A model generated the notes under the pieces. The model saw only the letters and a program-made list of their open reading frames with translations, did not search any database and had not been told where the DNA came from. A program made the translations under genes and the position numbers. From Sphingomonas sp. Leaf34 (GTDB taxonomy: Bacteria > Pseudomonadota > Alphaproteobacteria > Sphingomonadales > Sphingomonadaceae): 64,000 nucleotides of DNA. The stretch's first letter is position 1, and each line of letters begins with the position of its first letter. Shown here one piece after another: positions 39,969-49,808 of this stretch. The stretch lies in contig NZ_LMLC01000002.1 in NCBI RefSeq assembly GCF_001421805.1, positions 248,001 through 312,000 of the forward strand, in the 5' to 3' direction.

Positions 39969-41447
39969 TCACCCCCCTGCCGGATCCATCATCAGCGGGG
40001 CGTGTCGATCGACCAGCGTCGTGCTGGCGGCATTGAGGCCGATCACCTCGACCTCGCGGCCGTGGCGGCGCAGCTTGGCGACCACGTCCTGCAACGCCGC
40101 CACTGCAGTGACGTCCCAGAGATGCGCGGCGGTCAGGTCGATCCGGACGGCGCGCGCCGTTTCGCGCAGGTCGAACCGGTCGGCGAAGATATCGGCGCTG
40201 GCGAAGAAGATCTGGCCGCTTACCCGGTAGATACGCGTGTCGCTTGCCACGTCGTGATCGATGTCGACGTCCATCAGCCGCGTGACCTTCCATGCGAAGA
40301 ACACGCCGCTGAGCAGGACGCCGACGCCGACGCCGAGCGACAGGTCGTGCGTCGCGACGGTGACGACGACGGTGGCGACCATTACCACGCTCGACATCTT
40401 CGGGTGCCGCGCGAGATCGCGCAGCGAGCCCCAGGAGAAGGTGCTGATCGACACCATGATCATGATCGCGACGAGCGCCGCGACGGGCACCTGCGCGACC
40501 CACGGCCGCAGCGGCACCATGACGACGAGCAGGAACATGCCCGCGACCATCGTCGAGATCCGCCCGGTGCCGCCATAGCGGACGTTGCCGACCGTCTGGC
40601 CGATCATCCCGCACCCGGCGATGCCGCCGAACGCGCCCGCCGCGATGTTGGCAAGGCCGAGCCCGGTGCACTCGCGCGCCTTCGAGCTGGTCGTCTCGGT
40701 CAGTTCGTCGACCACGCTCGCGGTCATCATCGATTCGAGCAGCCCGACCGGTGCCATTGCGAACGCATAGGGCGCGACGATCCGCAGCGTGTCCCACGAC
40801 AGCGGGACGTCCGGCAGGCCGAACGACGGTAGCGAATCCGGCAAGCGGCCGAGATCGCCGACGGTCTTGAGCGGCATCGGGAACCACATCGCGATCGCGG
40901 TCAGCACGACGATGCAGATCAGCGGCGACGGTATCGCGCTGGAGATGCGCGGCACGAGGTAGATGATCGCGAGGCCCCCGGCGATCATCGCATAGGCCTG
41001 CCAGCTGACGCCGACCATCTGCGGCACCTGCGCCGAGAAGATCAGGATCGCGAGCGCGTTGACGAAGCCGGCATGGACCGACTTCGAGACGAACCGCATC
41101 AGCACGTCGAGCTTGGCGAGCCCGAACGCGATCTGGAGCGCGCCCGCGAGCATCGTCGCGACGAGCAGATATTGCAGCCCGTGCGCGTGGACGAGCGCGG
41201 CGGCGACGAGCGCGACGGAGCCTGCCGCGCCGGAGATCATGGCGGGGCGTCCGCCGGCAAAGGCGATGACGATGCCGATCACGAACGAGGCGAACAGGCC
41301 GACCTCGGGATCGATTCCGGCGACGAAGGAGAAGGCGATGACTTCGGGGATCAGCGCAAACGTGCCCACCATGCCGGCGAGAACGTCACGGCGCGCAGCC
41401 GTCGGGCCGCTGAACCATTCGGCCCGGTAACGAGAAAGTGATGTCAT
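39969..41447 (-). CDS. SulP-family anion (probably sulfate) transporter
   Basis: A 492-residue inner-membrane transporter. The SulP domain opens with [21 protein letters not shown] and [21 protein letters not shown]; about 10-12 helices follow. A C-terminal STAS domain begins near residue 375 ([24 protein letters not shown]). SulP proteins carry sulfate, bicarbonate or other anions; its place directly ahead of cysD favours sulfate. The ATG at 41447 is the family-like start, and a long structured leader precedes it. Confidence 0.9.
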   Translation of the reverse strand: MTSLSRYRAEWFSGPTAARRDVLAGMVGTFALIPEVIAFSFVAGIDPEVGLFASFVIGIVIAFAGGRPAMISGAAGSVALVAAALVHAHGLQYLLVATMLAGALQIAFGLAKLDVLMRFVSKSVHAGFVNALAILIFSAQVPQMVGVSWQAYAMIAGGLAIIYLVPRISSAIPSPLICIVVLTAIAMWFPMPLKTVGDLGRLPDSLPSFGLPDVPLSWDTLRIVAPYAFAMAPVGLLESMMTASVVDELTETTSSKARECTGLGLANIAAGAFGGIAGCGMIGQTVGNVRYGGTGRISTMVAGMFLLVVMVPLRPWVAQVPVAALVAIMIMVSISTFSWGSLRDLARHPKMSSVVMVATVVVTVATHDLSLGVGVGVLLSGVFFAWKVTRLMDVDIDHDVASDTRIYRVSGQIFFASADIFADRFDLRETARAVRIDLTAAHLWDVTAVAALQDVVAKLRRHGREVEVIGLNAASTTLVDRHAPLMMDPAGG

Positions 41448-41570
41448 ATGTGTATCCGCAAAGGACGCAAGAACCGCGGCGAGTGCGCGGGCGGTTCTGT
41501 AACAAAGGCGTCGGTGCGTTGTCCGGCGGATCGGCGGCCGGAATAGCCACCCGGAATTGCACCGGGTCCA
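41448..41570 (-). promoter_or_regulatory. Structured 5' leader of the SulP/cys operon (possible sul1-like RNA)
   Basis: Read on the minus strand, this part of the 476-bp gap contains two clear hairpins. One pairs ACCCGG (41567-41562) with CCGGGT (41554-41549) around a 7-base loop. The other pairs AGAACCGC (41498-41491) with GCGGTTCT (41477-41470) and ends 23 bases before the ATG. The second could control ribosome access. The sul1 RNA motif is a published alphaproteobacterial element upstream of sulfate transporters; whether this leader belongs to it needs a covariance search. Confidence 0.35.
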
Positions 41571-41639
41571 AGCGAGTGCGTGCCGATTAGCTTCATTGGT
41601 GCTGCATTGCAACATCACCAGCTGCTTATTCCTGTCGGC

Positions 41640-41722
41640 CGTCATCCTGACGACAGTCAGGACCCAGGGTTACAGGACGCGCCACTCTTGGCTCTGGGTC
41701 CTGACGTTCGTCAGGATGACGG
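41640..41722. repeat. Intergenic hairpin-pair element, TCCTGAC family, copy 1
   Basis: This 83-bp element begins CCGTCATCCTGACGACAGTC and ends with the complementary arm. The two modules are TCCTGAC-GACA-GTCAGGA and TCCTGAC-GTTC-GTCAGGA. The core contains GTTACAGGACGCG. A second copy begins 187 bases later in the same gap. The spacer 41723-41826 shows nothing I can support. Confidence 0.85.
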
Positions 41723-41826
41723 GAGGGAAGCGCGGCCTGTTGGACCGATCCACGACCTCGGCGCCTTCATCGTTGCCTGCATCAGCGACGTCTCATAATC
41801 GACGGGAAAGCCTCCTCCTACGCCTC

Positions 41827-41910
41827 CGTCATCCTGATGAAAGTCAGGATCCAGAGTTACAGGACGCGTCGCTCCCGGCTCTGGGTCCTGACGTTCGTCA
41901 GGATGACGGG
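41827..41910. repeat. Intergenic hairpin-pair element, TCCTGAC family, copy 2
   Basis: It is a close copy of the element at 41640, with the same GTTACAGGACGCG core. The left module is TCCTGAT-GAAA-GTCAGGA, in which one pair has become G-U on one strand. It ends 14 bases before the stop of the DUF488 gene, so it probably acts at that gene's 3' end. Confidence 0.85.
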
Positions 41911-41923
41911 AGGTGAGTACGGC

Positions 41924-42355
41924 TCAAGTGAACAAATCCACGACCTCGGCCCCCTCGCCTACCGCCTGCAACAGCAATGTCCGGTGGCAATGACAGGGAT
42001 CGCGTTCGTAGCAGAGCAACGCGCTCGGCTTCTCCGCCGCGAGCCCCAGCATGATCGCCGCCTGCGCCTGTGCCTCGGGGAGTTCGAGTTGCTCGTCGTA
42101 CACCGCGGTCAGCGTCGCGACGTCGCCCTTCTTCGCCGCATCGCGCCCGCGCTTCGGCGTGCCCAACGCCTTCAGATGCGTGTAATCGATCCCCGCCTCA
42201 CGCAGCGACGCCGCGAGCGAGGTCTTCGAGAACCCCGGCCGGCGCGACAGGGGGAGCGCGCGGACGTCGATCACGCGCTCCACCCCGGCCCGCGTCAGCG
42301 CCGAGAGAAAGTCCGTCATCGTGGTGGCTTCATAGCCGATCGTGAAGATCTTCAT
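41924..42355 (-). CDS. DUF488-family protein
   Basis: A 143-residue protein of the DUF488 family, whose function is not established. It starts [20 protein letters not shown] and has [17 protein letters not shown]. Near the end the motif [14 protein letters not shown] offers three Cys and two His, a possible metal or catalytic site. It is divergent from trmFO across 88 bp. Confidence 0.88.
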   Translation of the reverse strand: MKIFTIGYEATTMTDFLSALTRAGVERVIDVRALPLSRRPGFSKTSLAASLREAGIDYTHLKALGTPKRGRDAAKKGDVATLTAVYDEQLELPEAQAQAAIMLGLAAEKPSALLCYERDPCHCHRTLLLQAVGEGAEVVDLFT

Positions 42356-42443
42356 CGGGACGAAGTGGGATTGCCCCGCCGACGCGACAACCGCCAACAC
42401 GACAGGCACTGACACGACAGGCGTCCCGCGCTATCTGACCGGA

Positions 42444-43811
42444 ATGACCCACGATATCCATGTTATCGGCGGCGGCCTCGCCGGTTCCGAAGCCGCCTGG
42501 CAGCTCGCCGAGGCCGGCCTCAAGGTGCGCCTCTCCGAAATGCGCGGCAGCGGCGAAGCCACGCCCGCGCACCAGACTGACGGCCTCGCCGAACTCGTCT
42601 GCTCGAACAGCTTCCGCTCGGACGATGCCGAGAGCAACGCGGTCGGCCTGCTCCACCAGGAACTGCGCACGCTCGGCTCGCTGATCATGCGCCAGGCGGA
42701 CATCCACCGCGTCCCCGCGGGCTCCGCGCTCGCGGTCGACCGCGACAATTTCTCGAACAGCGTCACCGAGGCGATCGACCAGCACCCGAACATTACGCTC
42801 GTCCGCGAGCGCATCGACGCGCTGCCCGACGGCCCGACGATCATCGCCACCGGCCCGCTCACCGGCGCATCGCTCGCCGCCGGGATCGGCGCGGAAACCG
42901 GGCGCGAGGCGCTCGCCTTCTTCGACGCGCTCGCGCCGATCGTCCACCGCGATTCGATCGACATGGACACCGCGTGGTTCGCGTCGCGCTGGGACAAGGG
43001 TGAGGGCAAGGATTACATCAACTGCCCGATGGACAAGGACCAGTATCTCGCCTTCCACCAGGGTCTGGTCGATGGCGAGAAGACGCCGTTCAAGGACTGG
43101 GAGAAGGACACACCCTATTTCGACGGCTGCATGCCGATCGAGGTCATGGCCGAACGCGGCGTCGACACGCTGCGCTATGGTCCGATGAAGCCCGTGGGCC
43201 TCGACAACCCCAAGACCGGGCGCTGGCCGCATGCCGTCGTCCAGCTGAGGCAGGACAATGCGCAAGGGACTCTTTGGAACATCGTCGGCTTCCAGACCAA
43301 GCTAAAGCATGCCGATCAGGTGCGGCTGTTCCGTACCATCCCCGGCCTCGAGAATGCCGAGTTCGCACGGCTGGGCGGGCTGCACCGCAACACGTTCATC
43401 CGCTCGCCCGAACTCCTCGACGAGACGCTGCGGCTGAAATCGCGCCCGAACATCCGCTTCGCCGGGCAGATCACCGGCTGCGAGGGCTATATCGAGAGCT
43501 GCGGGATCGGCATGCTGGCCGGGTTGTTCGCCGCGGCCGAACTGACCGGCAAGACGCTGACCCCGCCACCCTATGCGACCGCGCTCGGCGCGTTGCTGGG
43601 GCACATCACCGGCGGTGCGGAGGCCGAGACCTATCAGCCGATGAACGTCAATTTCGGCCTGTTCCCGCCGATCCCCGGCCGGACCAAGAAGACCGACCGC
43701 AAGAAGATGTACACCGATCGCGGTCGCGCAGCGCTCGCACAGTGGCTCAACTCTCCTCCGCAACAGCCTGAGCCGGCGGACATTTCGCCCGAATGGGCCC
43801 CTTCCGCTTGA
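42444..43811 (+). CDS. trmFO: Folate/FAD-dependent tRNA m5U54 methyltransferase TrmFO
   Basis: A 455-residue flavoprotein that makes 5-methyluridine 54 in tRNA, using methylene-THF as carbon donor instead of SAM. The FAD-binding loop is [14 protein letters not shown] near the start. The substrate region includes [22 protein letters not shown], and the C-terminal half has [15 protein letters not shown] and [11 protein letters not shown]. The last 65 bases overlap the convergent EF-hand gene. Confidence 0.95.
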   Translation: MTHDIHVIGGGLAGSEAAWQLAEAGLKVRLSEMRGSGEATPAHQTDGLAELVCSNSFRSDDAESNAVGLLHQELRTLGSLIMRQADIHRVPAGSALAVDRDNFSNSVTEAIDQHPNITLVRERIDALPDGPTIIATGPLTGASLAAGIGAETGREALAFFDALAPIVHRDSIDMDTAWFASRWDKGEGKDYINCPMDKDQYLAFHQGLVDGEKTPFKDWEKDTPYFDGCMPIEVMAERGVDTLRYGPMKPVGLDNPKTGRWPHAVVQLRQDNAQGTLWNIVGFQTKLKHADQVRLFRTIPGLENAEFARLGGLHRNTFIRSPELLDETLRLKSRPNIRFAGQITGCEGYIESCGIGMLAGLFAAAELTGKTLTPPPYATALGALLGHITGGAEAETYQPMNVNFGLFPPIPGRTKKTDRKKMYTDRGRAALAQWLNSPPQQPEPADISPEWAPSA

Positions 43812-44220
43812 CCGCGGTCGTGGCGAATTCCGGGGCTGTCATCGCCCCGGATCTGTCGCGGTCCGCCTCGGCGAACTTGGTGGTCGCCTTTACCGCCCAT
43901 TCGTCGAACGACAGCGTCCCGTCATTATTGACGTCGAGGCGGGCATAGGCCTTGCGCCGCTGGACGAGATATTCGTCGCGCGTGATCTTGGCATCGCGAT
44001 CCTTGTCGTAGCGATCGAAACGCTTCTGCTCGCGCGTCTTCTCGGTCGCTTCGGGTGCTGCATCGGGCAGTGGGTCCCTGGCGACCGCTGCCTCGCCGAC
44101 CTGCGAAACCGGCTGTGCGGGCAGCAGCGTTCCCGGCCGCGCGGTCCCGCTGAACATCATGAACCCCGCGACGATCACCGCGATCACCGCGATCCCGCCC
44201 GCCAGATATCGCCACATCAT
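43747..44220 (-). CDS. Membrane-anchored EF-hand protein
   Basis: A 157-residue protein with an N-terminal membrane helix ([19 protein letters not shown]) and a Pro-rich spacer. Three EF-hand-like loops follow: [24 protein letters not shown] and [12 protein letters not shown]. The first two keep calcium-ligand positions; the third is weaker. The helix suggests anchoring with the EF-hands outside the cytoplasm. Its 3' end overlaps trmFO by 65 bases on the opposite strand. Confidence 0.82.
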   Translation of the reverse strand: MMWRYLAGGIAVIAVIVAGFMMFSGTARPGTLLPAQPVSQVGEAAVARDPLPDAAPEATEKTREQKRFDRYDKDRDAKITRDEYLVQRRKAYARLDVNNDGTLSFDEWAVKATTKFAEADRDRSGAMTAPEFATTAVKRKGPIRAKCPPAQAVAEES

Positions 44221-44283
44221 TGCCGCCCCCGCCTGCCAAGCGCATACGCTAAGCCTGCGACGCGACGATCCCCATCCGATTGG

Positions 44284-44955
44284 TCAGTATCCGGTCAATC
44301 TATGCCAGGCGAGGCGTCCGACCCGCTTGGGGCTGCCCGGTGGCGGCGATGACGTCGAGACATCGAACCGCGCGGTCAGTGCCATCGCCCCGAGCACCCG
44401 TGCCTGTTTCGGCCAGCGTCCCCCCGACATACGGTCGAACAGTCTGGCGGCTGCATCGCGCGCTACTGTGCGAGCGATCGGATCACTAAGGCGCGACGAC
44501 AGATCCGCGAGTGCCCATATTCGTCCTGCCGCTTCTATTCGTGGATCGTCCACCGACAATAATCGGCCGGCTGCGACGAAAAGCCGCCCCCCCCTAGCAA
44601 CCGCGAACCGATCGATCGCGGCTTCGTCGAGCACGTGTTCGAGCAATATCTCCCAACCGTCGGTCATCGCCGCGAGATCGGCACCCGAAACACCGGCCGA
44701 GATGACATCGGCATAGAGCGCCCGCAAGATCGGTTCCGGCGGCGGCGGTGCCTCGTCAAGTTTGCGGAGTGCCTCATACCACCAGGTCAACCGCATCTGC
44801 CCGACGATCGGCTCACGCGTCGATCGCACGATCGCGCCAAGCGTATCGTCGAGCGCGAACAGCGCCGTGAGCGCTGGCCTCTGCGTCGCCGCGGCGTAGG
44901 TGAGAGCCAAAGCCCATTCGGGATTGGCGGGTGAAGGAGACGGGATTTTAATCAT
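44284..44955 (-). CDS. Squalene/phytoene synthase-like protein
   Basis: A 223-residue protein of the trans-prenyltransferase-like family. It has LFALDDTLGAIV, where a first Asp motif is expected, and the typical EPIVGQMRLTWWYEALRKLDEAPPPPEPIL. It is shorter than true phytoene synthases (about 300 residues) and has no clear second DxxxD. It therefore resembles the NDUFAF6-like branch, linked to respiratory complex I assembly, more than a carotenoid enzyme. No carotenoid genes are near. Confidence 0.75.
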   Translation of the reverse strand: MIKIPSPSPANPEWALALTYAAATQRPALTALFALDDTLGAIVRSTREPIVGQMRLTWWYEALRKLDEAPPPPEPILRALYADVISAGVSGADLAAMTDGWEILLEHVLDEAAIDRFAVARGGRLFVAAGRLLSVDDPRIEAAGRIWALADLSSRLSDPIARTVARDAAARLFDRMSGGRWPKQARVLGAMALTARFDVSTSSPPPGSPKRVGRLAWHRLTGY

Positions 44956-45020
44956 GTGGGTCCAATCGGATTTATCGCGTCGTGCCGCAGAAGGCCACGG
45001 GATTGAACAGGATCGATTTC

Positions 45021-47096
45021 ATGCGGGTGACAGCAGTGATCGGACGAGGCGCGCGGTCGGTGATCGGTCGGCTTGCACGCGACGAACGCGGCAACGTGCT
45101 GATCATTTCCGCCGTCGCGATCATCCCGATGCTTGCCATGATCGGCGGCGCGATCGATGCCAGCCGGCTGTACATGGCCCGCACCCGGCTCCAGCAGGCC
45201 TGCGATGCAGGCGCGCTGGCGGGCCGCAAGGCGATGGCGGACCAGAACGTGTTGACGACCGCGGAGAAGAACGTTGCCAAGAGTTTCTTCCGGTTCAACT
45301 TCCCGACATCGACCTATGGCGCGAGCGACATCGTCTCGAATTTCGTGCGCGGGCCGAGTATAGGAACGGTTGCCGGCACGGCTTCGATCGTCATGCCGAC
45401 CACGATAATGCAATTCTTTGGTTACGGCACGGTCCCGATGGCCGTGACATGCGAATCCACGCTGTCGATCCCCAATACCGACGTGATGTTCGTCCTCGAC
45501 GTGACCGGTTCGATGCTCGACATCCCCACTGGCGATACGCAGAGCAAGATCGACGGACTGAAACAGGCCGTGAAGGATTTCTACGCTGCCTTGGGGCCGG
45601 GTACCAGCGACGGGGCCGGCCGCGTTCGCTACGGCTTCATGCCGTATTCCAGCAACGTCAATGTCGGCAAGATCGTCTACGCGCTGAACCCCGCCTATAT
45701 CGCTGGCGGAACGGGCGTCGAAAATGTCGAATATCGGACGCGCAAGGCCAATACCGTCGACATTCACATCCCCACCTACGGAACGGAATCGGGGCCGACA
45801 GGCGTGTCGCCAACGTCGAACACGTCGCCGTGGAGCTATTGGGCCGACACCGGCGGCACCGTCGCGGGAACAAGCCAGACGAACTGCGATACCAAGCCGT
45901 TGCCAAGCGGTGGCAGCGTCGCGAGCCCGACGGTCACGACACCGGGAGCGCGGGGGACCGCCAGCTATCCAAACACGTCTGTCTCCACGCCATACTCGTC
46001 CCAGCAGCAGACCGTGCAGACCCAATATCGATATGATTACCGCGAGACGGGCATCCTGTGGAACCGGAACCGGTTCTGCCAGCTGCAGTCGCAAACGCGG
46101 ACGACGACCACGACGTCGACCTGGACCACCAATACGCCCGTCACCTGGAGGACGGAGAAGCAGTTCGCCTCCTGGAACTACGGCCAATGGCCGATCGACG
46201 TCTCAACGGTCGTACAGAAAGGCGCGGCAACCAATCCCACCTATTGGACGGGATTGGTCGGCAGCACCGCGCCGAACTTCAACGACCCGGGTTCCGTACC
46301 GACACCGCTGACGATCACTTGGGACGGATGCATCGAAGAGGCGAATACGCTCAACACGATCACGGCGACCGCGTCGCTGACCGCGCCCTCGGGCGCCTAT
46401 GACCTCGATCCCGACCTTATACCCGACAGCGCCGAAAAACGCTGGAAGCCGTTCCTGCCCGCAATCCAGTTCCGGTCCGATAACCGCGACTGGCTGGGTC
46501 GGCAGTCGGGCTGGATCTCGAATGGCTTCGCCGTGTGCCCGCGCGAGGCCAGTGCGCTCGACAGATATGCGTCCGATTATATTGCGCTGACCAAAAGCTC
46601 GGTCCGATTCAATGCCTATGTCGATTCGCTGAGTGCGGTTGGCGGCACCTATCATGACATTGGCATGATCTGGGGTGCGCGCTTCCTGTCTCCCGACGGT
46701 ATCTTCCGCGCGACGAACAGCGACGCCGTGGCGCCAGGCGGCTTCCAGGTGTCCAGGCATATCGTCTTCATGACCGACGGCACGCTCGATATCCGGCCGT
46801 ACGCCAACGATCCGTGGGGCATCAACGACCTTCAGGCCAAGATCGCGCCGGTGAGCACGAACGAAACGGACCTGGAGGCGATCCACCGGCGAAGGACGAG
46901 CATCATCTGCAATGCCATGAAGGGGAAGGGCTTTACCATCTGGGTGGTCGGGTTCGGGTTATCGACGATGCCGACCGAACTGCAGGACTGCGCGACCGAT
47001 AGCGCCCATTGGGCGCTGGCAAGCGACTCCGCGACGCTGCGGACCGAGTTTCAGAAGATCGCGCAGACGATCGGCGGGCTGCGGCTCTCGCAGTGA
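45021..47096 (+). CDS. TadG-like protein with von Willebrand A domain
   Basis: A protein of about 691 residues. The N-terminal Tad segment is GNVLIISAVAIIPMLAMIGGAID, then SRLYMARTRLQQACDAGALAG, giving one membrane helix. The vWA metal site is DVMFVLDVTGSM, with FMTDGTLDIRP downstream. Between them lies a long Ser/Thr/Tyr-rich insert (about residues 240-400) with TTTTTSTWTTNTP. ATG 45021 has ACAGGA upstream. TadG-like proteins are minor pilus or surface components. It is coupled to the next gene by GTGA. Confidence 0.87.
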   Translation: MRVTAVIGRGARSVIGRLARDERGNVLIISAVAIIPMLAMIGGAIDASRLYMARTRLQQACDAGALAGRKAMADQNVLTTAEKNVAKSFFRFNFPTSTYGASDIVSNFVRGPSIGTVAGTASIVMPTTIMQFFGYGTVPMAVTCESTLSIPNTDVMFVLDVTGSMLDIPTGDTQSKIDGLKQAVKDFYAALGPGTSDGAGRVRYGFMPYSSNVNVGKIVYALNPAYIAGGTGVENVEYRTRKANTVDIHIPTYGTESGPTGVSPTSNTSPWSYWADTGGTVAGTSQTNCDTKPLPSGGSVASPTVTTPGARGTASYPNTSVSTPYSSQQQTVQTQYRYDYRETGILWNRNRFCQLQSQTRTTTTTSTWTTNTPVTWRTEKQFASWNYGQWPIDVSTVVQKGAATNPTYWTGLVGSTAPNFNDPGSVPTPLTITWDGCIEEANTLNTITATASLTAPSGAYDLDPDLIPDSAEKRWKPFLPAIQFRSDNRDWLGRQSGWISNGFAVCPREASALDRYASDYIALTKSSVRFNAYVDSLSAVGGTYHDIGMIWGARFLSPDGIFRATNSDAVAPGGFQVSRHIVFMTDGTLDIRPYANDPWGINDLQAKIAPVSTNETDLEAIHRRRTSIICNAMKGKGFTIWVVGFGLSTMPTELQDCATDSAHWALASDSATLRTEFQKIAQTIGGLRLSQ

Positions 47097-47707
47097 TAGG
47101 CGTCGCCCCTCCCCGCCCGATCCGCACGCTCCTCCGCGCCCGCGAAGGCGCGACGGTCGTCGAATTCGCGCTGATCCTTCTCCCGGTCATGACGCTGATC
47201 ATGGGGTCGCTCGATCTGGGCTATCAGGTATATCTGCGCGCCTTGACCACCGGGGCGGTAGAACGCGCTGCCAGGCGGGCCACCGTGGGCGGCCTGACCA
47301 GTGCGCAGATCACGGATGCCATTACGGAGGAAGTGCGTACGATCCTGCCGTCACCGGAACGAACCGACCCCGACGCCGTCAAGGTGTTCAAGACGAACTA
47401 TTATAATTTTTCCAGCGTCGGCGGCGGCGAACGGATCACGGGCGATACCGCTCCGGTCGGGACCTATAACTCGACCGACTGTTACGAGGATCGAAACAAC
47501 AACGGGCGTTACGATGCGACCGCTGGCGGCGCGGACGGATTGGGGGCGGCGGACGATATCGTCTATTATAACGTAACCGTAACGATCACCCGGCTGTTTC
47601 CGGTCGTCGCGCTGTTCGGCGCGTCTCCGACGATGACGATCGGGACCAAGACCCTGATCCGCAACCAGCCTTATGGGCAACAAACGGTACTAATCCGATG
47701 CTCCTGA
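47093..47707 (+). CDS. TadE-like protein 1
   Basis: A 204-residue protein that starts at a GTG overlapping the previous stop. Its TadE signature is REGATVVEFALILLPVMTLIMG, a prepilin-like Glu followed by a hydrophobic helix. The mature part has DCYEDRNNNGRYDA, which resembles a calcium-binding loop. TadE-like pseudopilins form minor parts of tight-adherence pili. It overlaps the next gene by ten bases. Confidence 0.87.
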   Translation: MIGVAPPRPIRTLLRAREGATVVEFALILLPVMTLIMGSLDLGYQVYLRALTTGAVERAARRATVGGLTSAQITDAITEEVRTILPSPERTDPDAVKVFKTNYYNFSSVGGGERITGDTAPVGTYNSTDCYEDRNNNGRYDATAGGADGLGAADDIVYYNVTVTITRLFPVVALFGASPTMTIGTKTLIRNQPYGQQTVLIRCS

Positions 47708-48384
47708 CGTCGCGCCCGGGCCGTAAGGTAGCAGATAGGCTCAAACGTTTCCGTCGAGACCGTTCGGGCGTGGCGCTGATCGAGTTCTGCCTGGCATTGC
47801 CCGTCCTGCTGACGCTCACGCTGACGGGAATCGAGACGGCTAATCTTGCGATCGCCGTGCTCCGGGTCAATCAATTGGCGATGATGGCATCTGACAATGC
47901 CGGCCGCGTGCGCAGCTCGATCGACGAGCAGGACGTCAACGAAATCATGGCCGGTATCCGGTTTGCCGGCAGTGGGATCGGGTTCGGCGCGAATGGGCGG
48001 GTGATCATCTCGAGCCTGGAAGGCAACGGCCAGCCGTCACCCAGAACCGGTAACAAGATCACATGGCAGCGTTGCTTCGGCGCCAAGAACGTCACGTCGA
48101 GCTACGGTGTGCAAGGTGCCGGGACCAATGATGCGTCGCTGGCTGCGGGCATGGGACCGGCCGCGCAAAAAATAGTCCCCGTGCCGAACAGTGCCCTGAT
48201 CTTCGCAGAGATCAGGTACACCTATCGTCCCGTGGTCGTGTCGGCCTTCATGGCCAATCAGGAATTATCGGCCATCCAGGCCTTTACCGTCCGCGACCGC
48301 GCGCAACAGACGCTGACGAACACCACAAGCCTTCCGGCCAGTGCCCAGCGCCTGTGCGACACGGCTCATCTTTCGGCGACCTAG
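47698..48384 (+). CDS. TadE-like protein 2
   Basis: A 228-residue third member of the set, with [22 protein letters not shown] as the TadE-type helix and Glu. The outer part is unremarkable apart from two Cys (RCFGAKN and RLCDTA). It is the last gene of the trio. Its TAG stop and the pdhB stop on the other strand share the four bases CTAG at 48381-48384, so there is no room for a terminator between them. Confidence 0.83.
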   Translation: MLLTSRPGRKVADRLKRFRRDRSGVALIEFCLALPVLLTLTLTGIETANLAIAVLRVNQLAMMASDNAGRVRSSIDEQDVNEIMAGIRFAGSGIGFGANGRVIISSLEGNGQPSPRTGNKITWQRCFGAKNVTSSYGVQGAGTNDASLAAGMGPAAQKIVPVPNSALIFAEIRYTYRPVVVSAFMANQELSAIQAFTVRDRAQQTLTNTTSLPASAQRLCDTAHLSAT

Positions 48385-49808
48385 CGGTAGGTCACCTTCT
48401 TCACCCCGGCGATCACCTTGTCGACATTCACCAGCATCAGCTTTTCGAGGTTCGCGGCGTACGGCATTGGCACGTCTTCGTTGGCGACGCGCAGCACCGG
48501 TGCGTCGAGGTCGTCGAAGCCGTGTTCCATCACCACCGACACGATCTCCGACGCGATCGAGCAGGTCGCCCAATTCTCTTCGACGATGATCATGCGGTTG
48601 GTCTTGGCGAGGCTCTTCAGCACCGTCTCGGTGTCGAGCGGACGCAGCGTGCGCAGGTCGATGACCTCCGCGTCGATGCCCTCTTCGGCGAGCTTCTCGG
48701 CGGCTTCGAGCGAAATGCCGACGCCGATCGAGTAGCTGACGATCGTGACGTCCTTGCCCTCGCGGACGATCCGCGCCTTGCCGATCGGCAGGACGTGGTT
48801 GTCGAGCTTGGGCACGTCGAAGCTGCGACCGTACATCAGCTCGTTCTCGAGGAACACGACTGGGTCCTCCGTACGGATCGCCGCCTTGAGCAGGCCCTTG
48901 GCATCCGCCGCGTCATAGGGCGCGATTACGATAAGGCCGGGGACACTTGCATACCACGCCGCGAAGTTGTGCGAATGCTGCGCACCGACGCGCGACGCGG
49001 CGCCGTTGGGACCGCGGAACACGATCGGGCAGCGCATCTGGCCACCCGACATGTAGTTGGTCTTGGCCGCCGAGTTGATGATGTGGTCGATCGCCTGCAA
49101 CGCGAAGTTGAAGGTCATGAACTCGACGATCGGACGAAGCCCGCCCATCGCCGCGCCCGCACCGATGCCGGCAAAGCCATATTCGGTGATCGGCGTGTCG
49201 ATGACGCGACGCTCGCCGAACTCGTCGAGCAGCCCCTGCGTGACCTTGTACGCGCCCTGATACTGCGCGACTTCCTCGCCCATCACGAAGACGCGGTCGT
49301 CCTCGCGCATTTCCTCGGCCATCGCATCGCGCAGGGCTTCGCGGACGGTCGTCTTGACCATCTCTGTGCCCTCGGGGATCGCCGGGTCGGAGATGCCGAC
49401 CTTCTCGGCGGACGCGACGAGCAGCTGAGTGCCGCTCTCGGCCTTGGCAGGCGAAGCGCCTTCGGGAACCGGGGGTGCCTTGTCGTCCGACGGCGTTTCC
49501 TTCGGCGCGGCATTGGCCGCATCGCCCGAGCGTGCCTCGGTTGGCTTGCTGTCGCTTGCGCTCTCGCCGTCCTCGAGGATCGTCGCGATGACGGTGCCGA
49601 CCTTCACGTTGTCGGTACCCTCAGGCACGGCGATCGAACCGATCGTACCTTCGTCGATCGCCTCGAACTCCATCGTCGCCTTGTCGGTCTCGATCTCGGC
49701 GAGGATGTCGCCCGACTTGACGCTATCGCCTTCCTTGACCAGCCACTTGGCCAGCGTGCCCTCTTCCATCGTCGGGGAGAGCGCGGGCATCTTGATTTCG
49801 ATCGCCAT
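48381..49808 (-). CDS. pdhB: Pyruvate dehydrogenase E1 beta with N-terminal lipoyl domain
   Basis: A 475-residue protein. Residues 1-80 form a lipoyl domain with Lys43 in [13 protein letters not shown], followed by an Ala/Pro/Glu-rich linker. The transketolase-type pyrimidine-binding and C-terminal domains start near residue 150 ([37 protein letters not shown]). With E1 alpha it decarboxylates pyruvate using thiamine diphosphate. A lipoyl domain on E1 beta is a known alphaproteobacterial trait. The start overlaps the pdhA stop by one base. Confidence 0.95.
   Translation of the reverse strand: MAIEIKMPALSPTMEEGTLAKWLVKEGDSVKSGDILAEIETDKATMEFEAIDEGTIGSIAVPEGTDNVKVGTVIATILEDGESASDSKPTEARSGDAANAAPKETPSDDKAPPVPEGASPAKAESGTQLLVASAEKVGISDPAIPEGTEMVKTTVREALRDAMAEEMREDDRVFVMGEEVAQYQGAYKVTQGLLDEFGERRVIDTPITEYGFAGIGAGAAMGGLRPIVEFMTFNFALQAIDHIINSAAKTNYMSGGQMRCPIVFRGPNGAASRVGAQHSHNFAAWYASVPGLIVIAPYDAADAKGLLKAAIRTEDPVVFLENELMYGRSFDVPKLDNHVLPIGKARIVREGKDVTIVSYSIGVGISLEAAEKLAEEGIDAEVIDLRTLRPLDTETVLKSLAKTNRMIIVEENWATCSIASEIVSVVMEHGFDDLDAPVLRVANEDVPMPYAANLEKLMLVNVDKVIAGVKKVTYR

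Noticed and set aside
41640..41910. Possible CRISPR-like array
   Set aside because: Only two units are present, each unit is 83 bp and internally palindromic, spacing is irregular, and there are no cas genes.
45021..48384. A complete Tad pilus locus
   Set aside because: No ATPase, secretin, platform, peptidase or pilin gene is in the flanks; only TadG/TadE-like proteins are present.
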